From Corylus avellana (lineage: Eukaryota; Streptophyta; Magnoliopsida; Fagales; Betulaceae), in assembly GCF_901000735.1 (NCBI RefSeq), contig NC_081543.1, forward strand, positions 15,713,574 to 15,777,573: a DNA stretch of 64,000 bases. Direction: 5' to 3'. Of the stretch, positions 11,694-22,215 are shown piece after piece. The first letter of the stretch is position 1, and every line of letters starts with the position of its first letter. A model generated the notes under the pieces. It was not told the DNA's origin. It made no database searches and was given only the letters and a program-made list of their open reading frames with translations. Both the position numbers and the translations under genes were made by a program.

Positions 11694-12099
11694 GGGGTAA
11701 CTTCACTAAAGATTCCTGAATGGGGTAACTTCACTAAAGATCCCTGAACTTCCACTCGATTTAACAAACTCCCCTTAAACTTTAAAATCTCTCAATTTAG
11801 TCTCCTGAACTTTCAATTGCTCTCAATTTGGACCACTCCGTCAGATTTTAAACGTTGCATGACGTTTATACCCTTGACTTTTGTATAAAATTCCAACTTC
11901 CAAAACGTTTTTTTATTTAAAAAAAAAATGAAAATCAGGGATATTTTGTTCTTTTCTATATTTTTAACGGCTAAAATTGACAGAGAGGTCCACATTGAGA
12001 GCAATTGAAAGTTCGGTGAACTAAATTGAGAGATTTTGAAGTTTAAGGGGGGTTTGTGAAATCAGGTGGAAGTTCAAAGATCTTCAGTGAAGTTATCCC
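11694..12099. mobile_element. Foldback element with 9-bp target duplication (Mutator-like)
   Basis: 406 bp with inverted arms of about 130 bp: GGGGTAACTTCACTAAAG at the left and CTTCAGTGAAGTTATCCC at the right, continuing through CTCTCAATTTAG / CTAAATTGAGAG. TTAAAAAAT stands directly before (11685-11693) and after (12100-12108). A 9-bp duplication with long terminal inverted repeats fits a non-autonomous Mutator-like element. The left tip carries an extra ~27-bp tandem copy of itself. Relatives: 40588-40987 and the half element at 30083-30343. Confidence 0.85.
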
Positions 12100-12108
12100 T
12101 TAAAAAAT

Positions 12109-12614
12109 TAAATCACACAGACCCAAAATACACTATATAGAAATAGAAGACAGCACAAAATGAATATATTTAAGAGATAAAGCTTCAACAAAAGTAGACT
12201 CCTAAGACAACACGAAAGGAAGTAATTTATTTAAGTGATAAAGCTTCAACAAAGTAGACTTTCTGAAGGTAGATGAGAAGTTTCTTTTCGTTAAACTACT
12301 CTGACATAGATTCTCGTGGTTTGCTTTCTGTGTAAATTAATTTGCTGTTAGAATTTCAAAGATTGGTAAAAAAAATTAAATCACACCGAATCAAAATACA
12401 CTATATAAAAACGTAAGATAGCACAAAAAAGGAATTTATTTAAGAGATAAGGATTCGTGTAGAGGATAAATTGTTTTTCGTTGTTTGTTTAATAGAAGTT
12501 CACTTTTGTGAAATAACTTCTTCACATGCATGCTAGCTTGGAAAACAATTTGAAATGCTCCCACTCACATTCTAGCTTGGAACTTGGAACACTTTAATAT
12601 CCTTTGCCTTGATG
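12109..12614. other. Intergenic with short local duplication
   Basis: No gene. Two diverged copies of AAATCACAC...CACTATATA... with TTTAAGAGATAA appear at about 12108-12190 and 12375-12455, and GATAAAGCTTCAACAAA occurs at about 12176 and 12237, indicating small-scale local duplication. Confidence 0.45.
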
Positions 12615-12619
12615 GTGTG

Positions 12620-13097
12620 TGTTGGGAATAAATTCATACTACAAGCCCATCAAATTCTGGGTCCAATGGCCAAGCATAGGCCCACGAAGATATTAATTAA
12701 TAAGCAATGGCTATTAATTAAATAGACATATATATTCCAATTAGGATAATATTGGAATAAAGACATCCTACTTATCTACATGATATCTGTTGAATGTTTA
12801 TCTCTACATGATAGCTGTTGAGTTTTATCTCAACTCTGGACTCTCAAACCAATTCAAATAAGAAGATCCAGTTCAAGTTTACTTCAGCTTCCCAAGCCTA
12901 TAAATAGGCCCCTACATAAGGTACTAAAACATTCGAAAATATTTATCTTAGAAACTTTCTGACTTTGGCATCGGAGTATCCCAGTTCCCCGGGAACTCCT
13001 TTGGCAATATTACTTTTTTGTAGTGATTTAGAGTGCATGACGACGTATTGAAAACTTCGAAGAAAGCGCATCCACCGTGTTGAAAACTGTTCTAACA
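12620..13097 (+). repeat. 5' LTR of gag-only element
   Basis: 478 bp. Compared with the right LTR it lacks about 45 bp around 12945 and carries a ~27-bp extra stretch near 13015-13040. Both share the CCTATAAATA-type TATA segment near 12897-12906. Confidence 0.9.
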
Positions 13098-13120
13098 GTT
13101 TGACGCCGTCAGTTGGAAAG
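13098..13120 (+). other. Primer-binding-side sequence
   Basis: GTTTGACGCCGTCAGTTGG directly follows the LTR end, comparable with the TTGGTGCCGTCTGTGGG of the Tat-like element at 10202-10221. Confidence 0.6.
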
Positions 13121-13249
13121 ATTATCTCGTTTTTCATAAAAAAAAAAAAAAAAAAAAAAATTCATCACGGTGTAAGCACGCATTCCAGCAACAACCAACA
13201 CAAAAAATTCGCCGATTTACTTTGTCCATAGCAGATCTGCACAGTACGA

Positions 13250-13279
13250 TGTTATATATATATATATATATATATATAT
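13250..13279. repeat. (TA)n microsatellite
   Basis: Uninterrupted TA run within the leader of the gag-only element. Confidence 0.9.
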
Positions 13280-13960
13280 AGGCCAATGGCCAACCATGCG
13301 ACTCACTGACACGTGCGCAGCATCACGTTCGTGACCCGCAGGCAACCGAACCTCTAGACCCGCAGCACTGGCGTTCACCACAGATCCAACCTCCGCCGGA
13401 GAGCCAAGCACCCAAGCTGGAGCTGCCGTCATTGACCCCCAAGCCGAGTCGCCAGAGACCCAACGCTAACGCAACTCACACTGCCGGAGACCCAACGCCG
13501 GTGTGACCCACTGCTGCCGGAAGCCCGCAAAGTTGCCGATCCCTGGACAGACGAAGCCCAATAGCCACCGCTGCCTGGGACCTCTCCGCGTTCACGGAGA
13601 CCCACCACTGCCTAAGCCCCAGAGCTCCAGACCTGCAGCACCTTCAAATTGCGGTTGCCCTCACGACCAAACCACCATTGCAGGAGACCCAAAGCTCACG
13701 TCGCCGGACCAAACACCCCCGCCGGAGGCGCAAACGCAAGACAGGGCTGCTGGAGCCTAAACCCGCAGCTCCGCCAACGTCGCCGATTTGCCGCTCTTCA
13801 AGCCCAAACCCGTGACCGACGAACCTCCAAAGTCCACCGGTCTCCACGCCTGTAACGCCACCGGTTCCACTCTGTTGCAGTCGATACCACCACTGCCGAA
13901 GCGCCGGACCTGCACGTACTTAGCTACTGCTCGTAGAAGAAAAAGAAAAGGAAGAAGAAA
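13280..13960. other. GC-rich leader insert of unknown origin
   Basis: About 680 bp that is far richer in G+C than its surroundings, full of GCCGGAGACCCA- and CCGCCGG-like words. Several overlapping open frames exist on both strands (for example 13503-13760 + and 13644-13847 -), proline/arginine-rich, none of a family I recognise. It ends in a purine-rich A/G tract (13935-13998). It may be captured gene or 5'UTR sequence; its composition is unlike the rest of the element. Confidence 0.5.
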
Positions 13961-14066
13961 AAAGAAAAAAGATAAAAAGAAAAGAAAAAAGAAAAACATG
14001 AAGGGCTGTTCGTTGGAGGAATTTGGAGAAGAAAATTGGCGTTTGGCAACAGGTTTTTCTTATTCA

Positions 14067-14202
14067 GTTTATATTCCTGTTCTGGTTTAAGAATAGGTTA
14101 TCCTCATTTAAGTTTATATTCCTATTCTAGTGTAGGAATAGATTATCCTGATTTAAGCTTATATTCCTATTCTAGTTTAGGAATAGGCTATTCTGGTTTA
14201 AA
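14067..14202. repeat. 45-bp tandem repeat, three copies
   Basis: Three consecutive units starting TTATATTCCTRTTCTRGTTT and ending near TTATCCTGATTTAA, about 45 bp each with a few differences. They lie between the GC-rich insert and the gag start. Confidence 0.75.
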
Positions 14203-14316
14203 TTCCAAATTTGGTTTTGATTGGTTGTGAGAATAAGGTAATTCTTATTCCAAATTATTACATTTTGGGGATACCCTAACCTGGATAAAAAGCAAAAAGG
14301 AAGAAAAAATTCCGCC

Positions 14317-16070
14317 ATGGTGGCCACAACACGATCAGGAAGTGTGGCAATCCGGCAGGGAAAGTCACAAACAGAAATAGCCAACCATGTCGGTCCATTG
14401 GTCCAGCCTAATTCAAAACCTTTCAACCATGCCAGCCAGATTGACTCGATAGATCCAGTTATCAGCATTAACCCAATTGATCACATAGTTTAGCAGGGAC
14501 CGGTTCAACACAACATACCTCCCTGTCAACCATAAATGGGAGATCTTGAACGCTTTGCGGCAATGGCAGCGCAAATCGAAGCCCTGACACGGCAAAATGT
14601 AGAACTCCGTCTACGGGTATCAGTGCAGTCTCATCGCGAGGAAACCCGTGGTGGGCGGGACGAAGAAGAGCACAACAGCCGTGTTAGCACTCATAATCAA
14701 CCAAGAGGAGGACACTAAGAAGACAACTTCAAGCAGCATGCAAGCCGAAAGGAGGAAAATCAGGTGAATGATAGCAAAATCGATGGTATCTAAGATAGAG
14801 ATGACGAACTCAACCGAAGGATGGCAGAGCTTGACAAGAGGTTCACCAACCTGGAGATGGAGTGGAAGAATAAAGGAAAGGACACCTTCGTGGAGAAGAT
14901 GTTGCAGGGAACCGGTTCACCTTTTTCCCCACGTGTGGAGGAAAATCAGTTGCCTGAAAAATTCAAGGCTCCTCCTATAATGAGTTACAAGGGAGTTGGA
15001 GATCCAGTTGAACACTTGGAAGATTTTCGGTCACATGTGCACCTCCTTGGCATCCCAGACGAGGTCGCTTGCAGGGCCTTCCCCCTCACTTTATCAGGAA
15101 GTGCTCGAAACTGGTTCAGGAAGCTGCCCCCGGGCTCAGTAGACAAATTTGAAGATCTAGGTCGGGTATTATTAACTCAGTTTATGACTTCACGGATCTG
15201 GAAGAAACCGCCGTCCTATTTGCTTACTCTGAAGCAGCGTAGTGATGAAACCCTGAAGCAATTCATAACTTGGTTCAACCTAGAGAAGACAGAAATTGAA
15301 GAACCCTTAGATGACCTGATATACTCAGCAATTTATCATAGGCTCTTGACCAAAGAGCTGATGATGAGGAAGATGTCGCGAAAACCACCAAGCAATCTAC
15401 AAGAATTGATGAGCAAGGTACAAGAGTTCATCAATGAGGCTGATGTTCTGGAGGCGATAGATAGCACGAGACATCCGGGACAAAAAGAAGATAAGAAGAA
15501 GGAGACCTAGAACGCAATGGAGGAACATAAGCCTTCAAGGAAGAAGTTCCGGGACTATGATTTCACACTTCTCAATGCTAAGATGTCAGAGGTGTTGATG
15601 GAGATCAAAAAGGATCTAGAGTTTGTCTGGCCACAAAAGATACCCAGCAATCCTCCGGAGAAGAACAAGGATCAGTATTGTGAATTTCATGAAGCTAGAG
15701 GTCACTACACCGAAGGAAGTATAGCCCTGAGGCTATTGATAGAAAAATTTATCAAGAATGGTAAGTTGATTCAATTCTTGGGGGGTTGAAGGGATCAACC
15801 AAGGAATAACCAGGACCGCCATGCTTGGGAATACCGTCCATGGGACCACCCGCGCCAAGATGGAGGGGGCCGGGAGAACCATCCCTAGGAAGATGAACCC
15901 CGGGAGCATGATAACAGAGGAAGAGAAAGGAGCCGGAGCCAACAACGCGGAGATTTGAGACACCAGGATGTGATAGGTGAGATCTAGACGATTGCTGGAG
16001 GATTCGCCGGAGGAGGAAAGACTAACTCCACAAAGAAGACCACTTCCAGGATCGGGTGTAGCAGTGACAG
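14317..16070 (+). pseudogene. Gag of gag-only LTR element (interrupted)
   Basis: Probable start at 14317 (MVATTRSGSVAIRQGKS). Stops interrupt at about 14491 and 14533, after which MGDLERFAAMAAQIEALTRQ begins a coiled-coil segment to 14718. The main open part, 14821-15510 (229 codons), contains the capsid core: LPEKFKAPPIMSYKGVGDP, DEVACRAFPLTLSGSARNWF, then FEDLGRVLLTQF. The next part, 15517-15789, has the knuckle-like YCEFHEARGHYTEGS and FIKNGKLIQFL. A basic arginine-rich tail continues past 15790 with stops. Structural protein for packaging element RNA; no polymerase follows. The breaks suggest this copy makes no full Gag. Confidence 0.85.
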
Positions 16071-16254
16071 GAAATAGCAAGGAATGCGGAGCATTTGAAG
16101 AAGTACTATCAGTAGTACGCCCAGAGTTTGGTTTATTTATGCTTTTATTATTTGATTGTCTTTCAATAATAAATTTGATTTGAATAAAGAGTAATGCTAA
16201 GTTAAGCAACAGAGTGTCCTCGGTCCTCCGAGAACCCCCTTTGACAATTACTCT

Positions 16255-17090
16255 TTGGTAGACAAGACAAGGAGAAAACCTTGGACAAAAACAATAAGCT
16301 ACTCCGAGGTGAAAGGGAAGCAAAGGTTCATTCCCAGAGACAAGGAGAAAACCTTGGACAAAAACAATGAGCTACCCCAAGGCGAACGGGGAACAAAGGT
16401 TACTCTGTTGAAAGACTTATAAATTATTGTTTCAAGATTATTCCACAGGTTAAAGCTTAGTTTGTCAAGCGGGATTTAAAGAAGAACCGGCTATATCACC
16501 CCTGGATATTTGATATAAGAACTGGGTATATCACCCCATGATATTTGATAGAAGAATCGGGTATATTACCCCTAGATATTTCAAAGAAGAATCAGGTATG
16601 TCACTCCCGAATATGTCAAAGAAAGAACTGGGTATATCACTCCCAGATATGTCAAAGAAAGAATCGGGTATGTCACCCCCTGATATGTCACCATTGGAGA
16701 CAAAGAGAAAACCTTGGGCAAAAACAAGAATAGGGAGACAACCCTCTAAAACAAGGACAAGGAGAAAACCTTGGGCAAAAACAAGAATAGAGAAATAACC
16801 CTCTAAAACAAGGACAAGGAGAAAACCTTGGGCAAAAACAAGGACAAGGAGAAAACCTTGGGCAAAAACAAGAATAGGGAGACAGCCCTCTAAAACAAGG
16901 ATAAGGAGACAACCTTGGGCAAAAACAATTAACGGGAGACAATTCGGTCAAAAAAGAAGAAGACTCATTCCCGACAACAAGAAGACAAGGAGAAAACCTT
17001 GAACAAAATTAAGAAATCACCCCAAGGTGAACGGGGAACAAATGTTAGTCTGTCGAAAGACTTATAAATTACTGCTTAAAGGTTATTGTG
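16255..17090. repeat. ACAAGGAGAAAACCTTGG array in 3' region
   Basis: The word ACAAGGAGAAAACCTTGG, usually followed by GCAAAAACAAGAATAGGGAG, recurs at about 16269, 16341, 16700, 16755, 16812, 16843, 16898 and 16985. The longer context ending GAACGGGGAACAAA...GAAAGACTTATAAATTA is duplicated at about 16383-16435 and 17030-17075. Such arrays between coding region and 3' LTR are common in Tat-type elements. Confidence 0.8.
16485..16690. repeat. ~34-bp tandem array in 3' region of gag-only element
   Basis: About six imperfect units of the form AAAGAAGAATCGGGTATATC followed by ACCCCTAGATATTTC. It produces short repetitive open frames that are not genes. Confidence 0.75.
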
Positions 17091-17359
17091 CAGGTTTGGA
17101 TTATCTTTAAGACTTGGAGAAGGACCTGGGCATGATCCTTAGGTATCTCGGAACTAGGACGGGTTTAACCCCGGGCAAAGGATAGAGCTGAGGGGTGCTC
17201 CCGGGAACTCAGACGATGCCAAAAAAAGAACTAAAGAGCTCCAACTGACGAGCTCAAAGCACACTCACTAGGGAGACACGAGTCTCGGACAAGGTCAAAC
17301 AACAAGTCGCCAGAGGACTTTGACTAAATTTCCATTACCCAAATACCTTGGCTAAGGTT

Positions 17360-17371
17360 ATTGGGGGTAAC
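17360..17371 (+). other. Polypurine tract
   Basis: ATTGGGGGTAAC immediately before the right LTR. Confidence 0.65.
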
Positions 17372-17882
17372 TGTTGGGAATAAATTCATACTACAAGCCC
17401 ATCAAATTCTGGGCCCAATGGCCAAGCATAGGCCCACGAAGATATTAATTAATAAGCAAGGGCTATTAATTAAATAGACAGATATATTCCAATTAGGATA
17501 ATATTGGAATAAAGATGTCCTACTTATCTACATGATATCTGTTGAATGTTTATCTCTACATGATAGCTGTTGAGTTCTATCTCAACTCTGGACTCTCAAA
17601 CCAGTTCAAATAAGAAGATCCAGTTCAAGTCTACTTCAGCTCCCCAATCCTATAAATATGCCCCTACATAAGGTACTAAAACATCCGGAAATATCCTCAC
17701 ACATTATTGAGGGTATTGAATTATTGTGCGCCGAAGCACAATATTTCTCTTAGAAACTTTCTGACTTTGGCATCGGAGTGTCCCCGGTTCCCTGGGGACC
17801 CCCTTAACAATATTACTTTGCACGACGACGTATTGAAGACTTCGAAGAAAGCGCATCCACCGTATTGAAAACTGTTCTAACA
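17372..17882 (+). repeat. 3' LTR of gag-only element
   Basis: 511 bp, TGTTGGGAATA...GTTCTAACA, followed by the GTGTG target duplicate. Confidence 0.9.
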
Positions 17883-17887
17883 GTGTG

Positions 17888-18243
17888 CAAACATTTGTAA
17901 GAAGTCTTCTTTCTTGCTCCTTTGTACTAAATGAAGCGTGAGTGTGTTGTGAGTGAGACAAAAAGAAAGAAAGGGAATAAAAAAGAAAAAAGTGAGTGAT
18001 TGGAGGGAAAAGAAGGAAAAAATAAATAGAGCTGAACAATATGTTGGAGTCAGACGCAAACAACCTACATGTAAGATTGATAGACATATAGAAGACTACT
18101 AAAAGTCTTCAGGAACAAACTAAGAGCCTTCAGATTGACCTCCAAAACTATCGTGCACTTCTAATTCTAATCCTCGATAAGGTATTTCAATAAAGCATTA
18201 ATTTTATTTAATAAAATTTAGACATCTAATCTAATATCTAATC

Positions 18244-18312
<69 letters not shown>
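17888..18312. other. Intergenic with (CA)n(TA)n microsatellite
   Basis: No gene. A compound CA then TA repeat occupies about 18247-18312. The Phe-rich minus-strand frame at 17704-18087 overlaps the LTR and is spurious. Confidence 0.6.
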
Positions 18313-18889
18313 ATAGGAGAGTTTTAGACAGGAGAGTCTAAGAGTTTGACACATGGCATTCTATTTATCTGACAAATCATTATATTAAATGAAACTATGT
18401 GTTTGAATTTTTTTAAGTTTAAAGTATAATAGGCTAGTATCATGATATGTGTCATTTCATTTAAAATCAAAATACAAGTGTTTTTTTCAAACTACCCTCT
18501 TTCTCAATCTCAACTGCCATATCTAATCTAATCTAATCATCATCATCATCATATATATAAAAACCGAGTTTTGACGTAGAGAGGCTAATATTGTGACATG
18601 TGGCGTCTTTTTATGAAGACAACTGTCCATGTTTAAGTGTAAAACAAACGTTTAGTTTTTTTTTTTTTTTTTGGTTTCAACCAAAACAAGGCTTTGGTGA
18701 AACGTTGTACCTTCAGTTATTTTGAAAAAATAACTTATCCAATAAACAGTAAATCAAACCTCTTTCAAAACAATGTATATAAATCAAATGTCTTTTCCAT
18801 ACATCTCTACTCACTTTGCTTCTCTCCTAAATGTCTATGGCATGCGGTTATTCCAATATAGAGCATCTCAAGGGGACAACTATGGAGAA

Positions 18890-19245
18890 GAAGATGGCTT
18901 CAGGATGTTCTACACGGACATCCCTTTCTCTGCATTCTCACCGTTGGCTGGCCACCACAAGCCACCAGCAAATGTACTCAACTTGATCGCCATGGTCGTT
19001 TGAACAGCTTTCTCTATTGGTTTGGATCCTCCACAAACCAAAAGTTTCAGCATACTTAGCAGACTGCACTGTTTCATTGAAGTGTTTCGCGTAGGATTCA
19101 AGGTAGTCGATAAACTGATATTTTGTGGGATATTCCAAAAACTCCTCTGGGAATGGAAAGTTGGGTAGTTGGAAAAATTGTTTGGGGAGATGAAGCTAGC
19201 TTGAGGGGATCGTGCATTTGGTTTTGCCATAGAGAGGCAAAGCAA
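18890..19245 (-). pseudogene. YUCCA-type flavin monooxygenase fragment (broken)
   Basis: Minus-strand translation in alternating frames gives segments typical of YUCCA auxin-biosynthesis monooxygenases: ASLWQ near 19230, then [40 protein letters not shown], a GLWRI..., and [11 protein letters not shown] followed by GENAEK. These follow each other in the order seen in the N-terminal third of the family. The frame shifts more than once, some residues are missing, and similarity stops near 18890. No FAD-binding start or NADPH region is present. It is a captured or duplicated exon remnant with no function expected. Confidence 0.75.
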
Positions 19246-19345
19246 AAGCAATCAGAAATTAAGAGAGAAAGAAAAAAGAAGCATCACGGTTTGGCTATCA
19301 TCTAATCGAGTTTTGAAGGTTCTCATTTTTTTCACTTAAATAAAT

Positions 19346-19990
19346 TTGGATTTTTATTTTTTAAAAATTCTTAGTGATGTATATTTCTGTAGTTGTTGGT
19401 GTCAATTTGATTAGGAAAATTACTCTTTTAAAATTCGTCAGTTTTGGACTTGGTTTAAAACACAATGTTTCACACTTTTACTCAAATACCACTTCCCCTA
19501 TTTTTCACGTATAGCAATTTGGATTTTTTTTTTTTTTTTTGTGATGTATATTTCGGTAGTTGTTGGTGCCAATTTGATTAAGAAAATTACTCTTTTCAAA
19601 TTCGTTTTGGACTTGGTTTNNNNNNNNNNNNNNNNNNNNNNNTTTTTTTTTTTTTTTTCGTTTTTGGTGATGTATATTTCGGTAGTTGTTGGTGCCAATT
19701 TGACTAAGAAAATTACTCTATTCAAATTCGTCAGTTGTTGACTTGGTTTAAAACACGATGTTTTTACACTTTTACTCAAACACCACTTCCCCTCTTTTTC
19801 ATGAATAGAAATTTGGATTTTTTTTTTTTAATTTTTTTTTTTNNNNNNNNNNNNNNNNNNNNTTTTTTTTTTTTTTTTTTTTTTTTTTTTTCTATTCAAA
19901 GCGGGAAAGGGGGATCTGGATTTGGTTTAAAACACTTCACACTTTTACTCAAACGGCAAATTCCCTCTCATTAAACGTAAGTTTTAAACT
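19346..19990. repeat. Tandem T-rich repeat interrupted by two gaps
   Basis: At least three copies of a unit containing AATTTGGATTTTT, GTGATGTATATTTCGGTAGT, TGTTGGTGCCAATTTGATTA and ACACTTTTACTCAAA, at about 19346-19516, 19517-19620 and 19662-19820, with a partial fourth to about 19975. Gaps at 19620-19642 and 19843-19862 lie in the T runs, so the copy number is uncertain. Confidence 0.75.
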
Positions 19991-22184
19991 AAATGTCAGA
20001 TTTTCATTTCGAATGTAAGTTTTGTGTTGAACTCTCTTCGACGAATTTTCAGTTTCTTTCCCTGATCAATAGAGATTCATGAGAATGTATTTTGTTTGTT
20101 AAATGTAGGTTACTTTACATTCGCAGGCCGTGTCAAAAGAGAATGATAAATAAACCATTTGTTTCTTTATTTTTTGTTGTTATGTGTTATTTTTTCTCTT
20201 TATTTTTTGTACTAACTTTTATATTATTTTTGACTTCTGTACTAAAAGTAGTTTAATTTATTATTATATATTGAGATTTGAGAAGATGTCTTAAAAAAAA
20301 AAAAAAAAAACTGTATTTGACAAGACTCTTTTGTATACATGTGAATTTAATTGAAACCAAGAAAGTACATAGAAAAGAAATTAATTAATTTTCTATTATA
20401 TTACTATTTTTCATTTTTCTGCAACAAATACAAAAAGACAGATAATTTTGATTAAGTTCTGAAAATTGTATTTGTAGATCGTGTTGCTAGAGAATGGTAA
20501 ATAATGTAGTAGAAAACGATAAATAATCTATTTGTTTATTTTTATTATATGTGGCTCTGCGCTCTGAATTCCATTTTTTGTCCTTATTGGTTGATTTAAT
20601 TTTTATATTATTTTTCACTTTTTGTCTAAAATTAGTTTCTTTTATAATTAAATTGATCACTTATTTCACTAATTGGTTTATGTTTAAGATGACCACGATA
20701 AGTATTAGAATATCATCTTTAAGAATCATGTGTTATCTAGTCTACCAAATTTAGTTTCGATTTATCCATTACAACTGCTCTAACAATAGATCGAGAATAT
20801 ATATAAAATTTTAATCCATATTTCAACGCATTCCATGCATGTGAATGTAACTTTTTTTATTTTTATTTTTTTTAACTTGTTTTTATTTATAATTTTTAGA
20901 TTTTGTTCATCCATTTTAATGAAGATTTTGTTCATTTTATATTTATTAAAAAAAATTGTTTATTTTTCTCTGTATTTATTTCGAATGTTCAAAATTATGA
21001 GTTTTATTTGTATTGAAATATAATAGGTCTATATTTTAATTCATTTGAATGTTTTATGGGATTTTTTTTTTTCATTTTGTGTGACTTACTCGGATTTTCA
21101 TGTATTTTTGGAATTTTTTTTTTCTTCTCTTCTTAAGAGCAAAAGAAGGAAAAAAAAAAAAAATTTGATTTTTGTACATAAAAGGAACATAAACTCTTTC
21201 AAAACACTAAATGTATAATGAAGCATTGAACCTAATGTGAGATGATTTATTTGATTGCCTTAAATGTTGAGTGAAATTATTTGTTTTTGTTTATTTTGCT
21301 TTGATTTTGATTTTGATTTGATTTGATTTGATTTGATTTTTTATTTTTTCTAAATGTTCAGAATTTATGGATTTTATTTGTATTAAGATATAACAGGTAT
21401 CACACCATGTGTTCTCGATCTCTTTCCCTGATCGATAGATATCAAGGATCGATTTTAATTGTTGTTAATTTGCAATTAGTTTATTTGATGAAAGATGTGT
21501 TTTTCTTTAAAAGAAAAATGTTTGGGTTATGAAATTTGCATTTGAAGGGGTGTGTTCAAAGAGAATGATAAATGATGTAGCAAAGAAGTAAATAGTCTAT
21601 TTATTTTAATTTTATTTTTTGTGGTTATGTTCTTTTTGATTCCATTTTTTTGTCTCTATTTTTTGTTTTAATTTTTATAATATTTTTTACTGTAAAAGTA
21701 GTTTTTTTAACGTTATATATACGAACGATTGTCGAAAGAAAAAATATCTAATTGACATGGCTGCTTTCTATACCTATGAATTTCATTTGAATTGAGAAAA
21801 GTATATGGAAAAAAACTTTATAATGCAAAAGTATGGTTGGAAGAAAAAAAGCTCTATTTGATTGGACTTCATCCTGTACCTTATGAATTCCATTGCTTAT
21901 GTTTTTATTTATGTTTTTGAGTAAAGAAGAAAGATAAATGATATAATTCATTTATTTTTTAACCATGATTTAATGAAAGTGTTTTATTTTGGGTAGCCAA
22001 TTAATTAATTGAATGAGGAGAAGGAAATTAGTTAGTGTAATTTCTCAAACTTCTCTATTTGAAAGTATTTTAAATAAACTTCTCTTTCAATGCTTTTCTT
22101 TTCTTTTTTTTTTTCATTTTTTTTTTCATTTATACATCCACTAATTATTATTATTCTTTTCTGTCCTATCATTTTTTAAAACAA
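19991..22184. repeat. AT-rich region with three diverged ~190-bp repeats
   Basis: No gene. Similar passages containing GAGAATGATAAAT, then CTATTTATTTT and CATTTTTTGTCTCTATT-like text, then TTTTTATATTATTTTT and AAAAGTAGTTT occur at about 20130-20270, 20475-20660 and 21550-21715. A GATTT/GATTTG tandem run lies at about 21301-21340. Confidence 0.5.
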
Positions 22185-22215
22185 CCCGTGCATTGCACGG
22201 GGTACAAGCCCGTTA

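Larger units (their letters stand above)
12620..17882 (+). mobile_element. Complete gag-only LTR retrotransposon (TR-GAG type)
   Basis: LTRs at 12620-13097 and 17372-17882 both start TGTTGGGAATAAATTC and end GTTCTAACA. The pentamer GTGTG flanks the element at 12615-12619 and 17883-17887, a clean 5-bp target duplication. A primer-binding-side sequence (TTTGACGCCGTCAGTTGG) follows the left LTR and a purine-rich tract (ATTGGGGGTAAC) precedes the right one. Only gag-like coding is visible between them; no protease, RT, RNase H or integrase was found. This is the architecture described for non-autonomous TR-GAG elements. Mobility would have needed enzymes from a related Tat-like element. Confidence 0.9.
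18303..22215 (+). mobile_element. Possible Helitron-like segment (tentative)
   Basis: The left part (TAATAGGAGAGTTTTAGACA, then AGAGTTTGACACATGGCA) resembles plant Helitron 5' regions as I remember them; an alternative start is the TATATAAAAACCGAG text near 18553. Near the right side a perfect hairpin CCCGTGC-ATT-GCACGGG (22185-22201) stands where a Helitron 3' stem would be. The expected CTRR end is not clearly present. The interval holds a rearranged YUCCA-type fragment, T-rich repeats and two assembly gaps. Boundaries and family are uncertain. Confidence 0.3.

Noticed and set aside
13503..14090. Overlapping frames on both strands in the GC-rich block
   Set aside because: All are Pro/Arg/Gly-rich and mutually overlapping; high G+C removes stop codons by chance. 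No recognisable domain.
16538..16951. Repetitive open frames with internal peptide repeats
   Set aside because: They follow the tandem DNA arrays on both strands and lie inside the non-coding 3' part of the gag-only element.
16255..17090. CRISPR-like regular repeats
   Set aside because: Repeats are imperfect, spacers are themselves repeated, and the genome is eukaryotic; they are retrotransposon tandem arrays.
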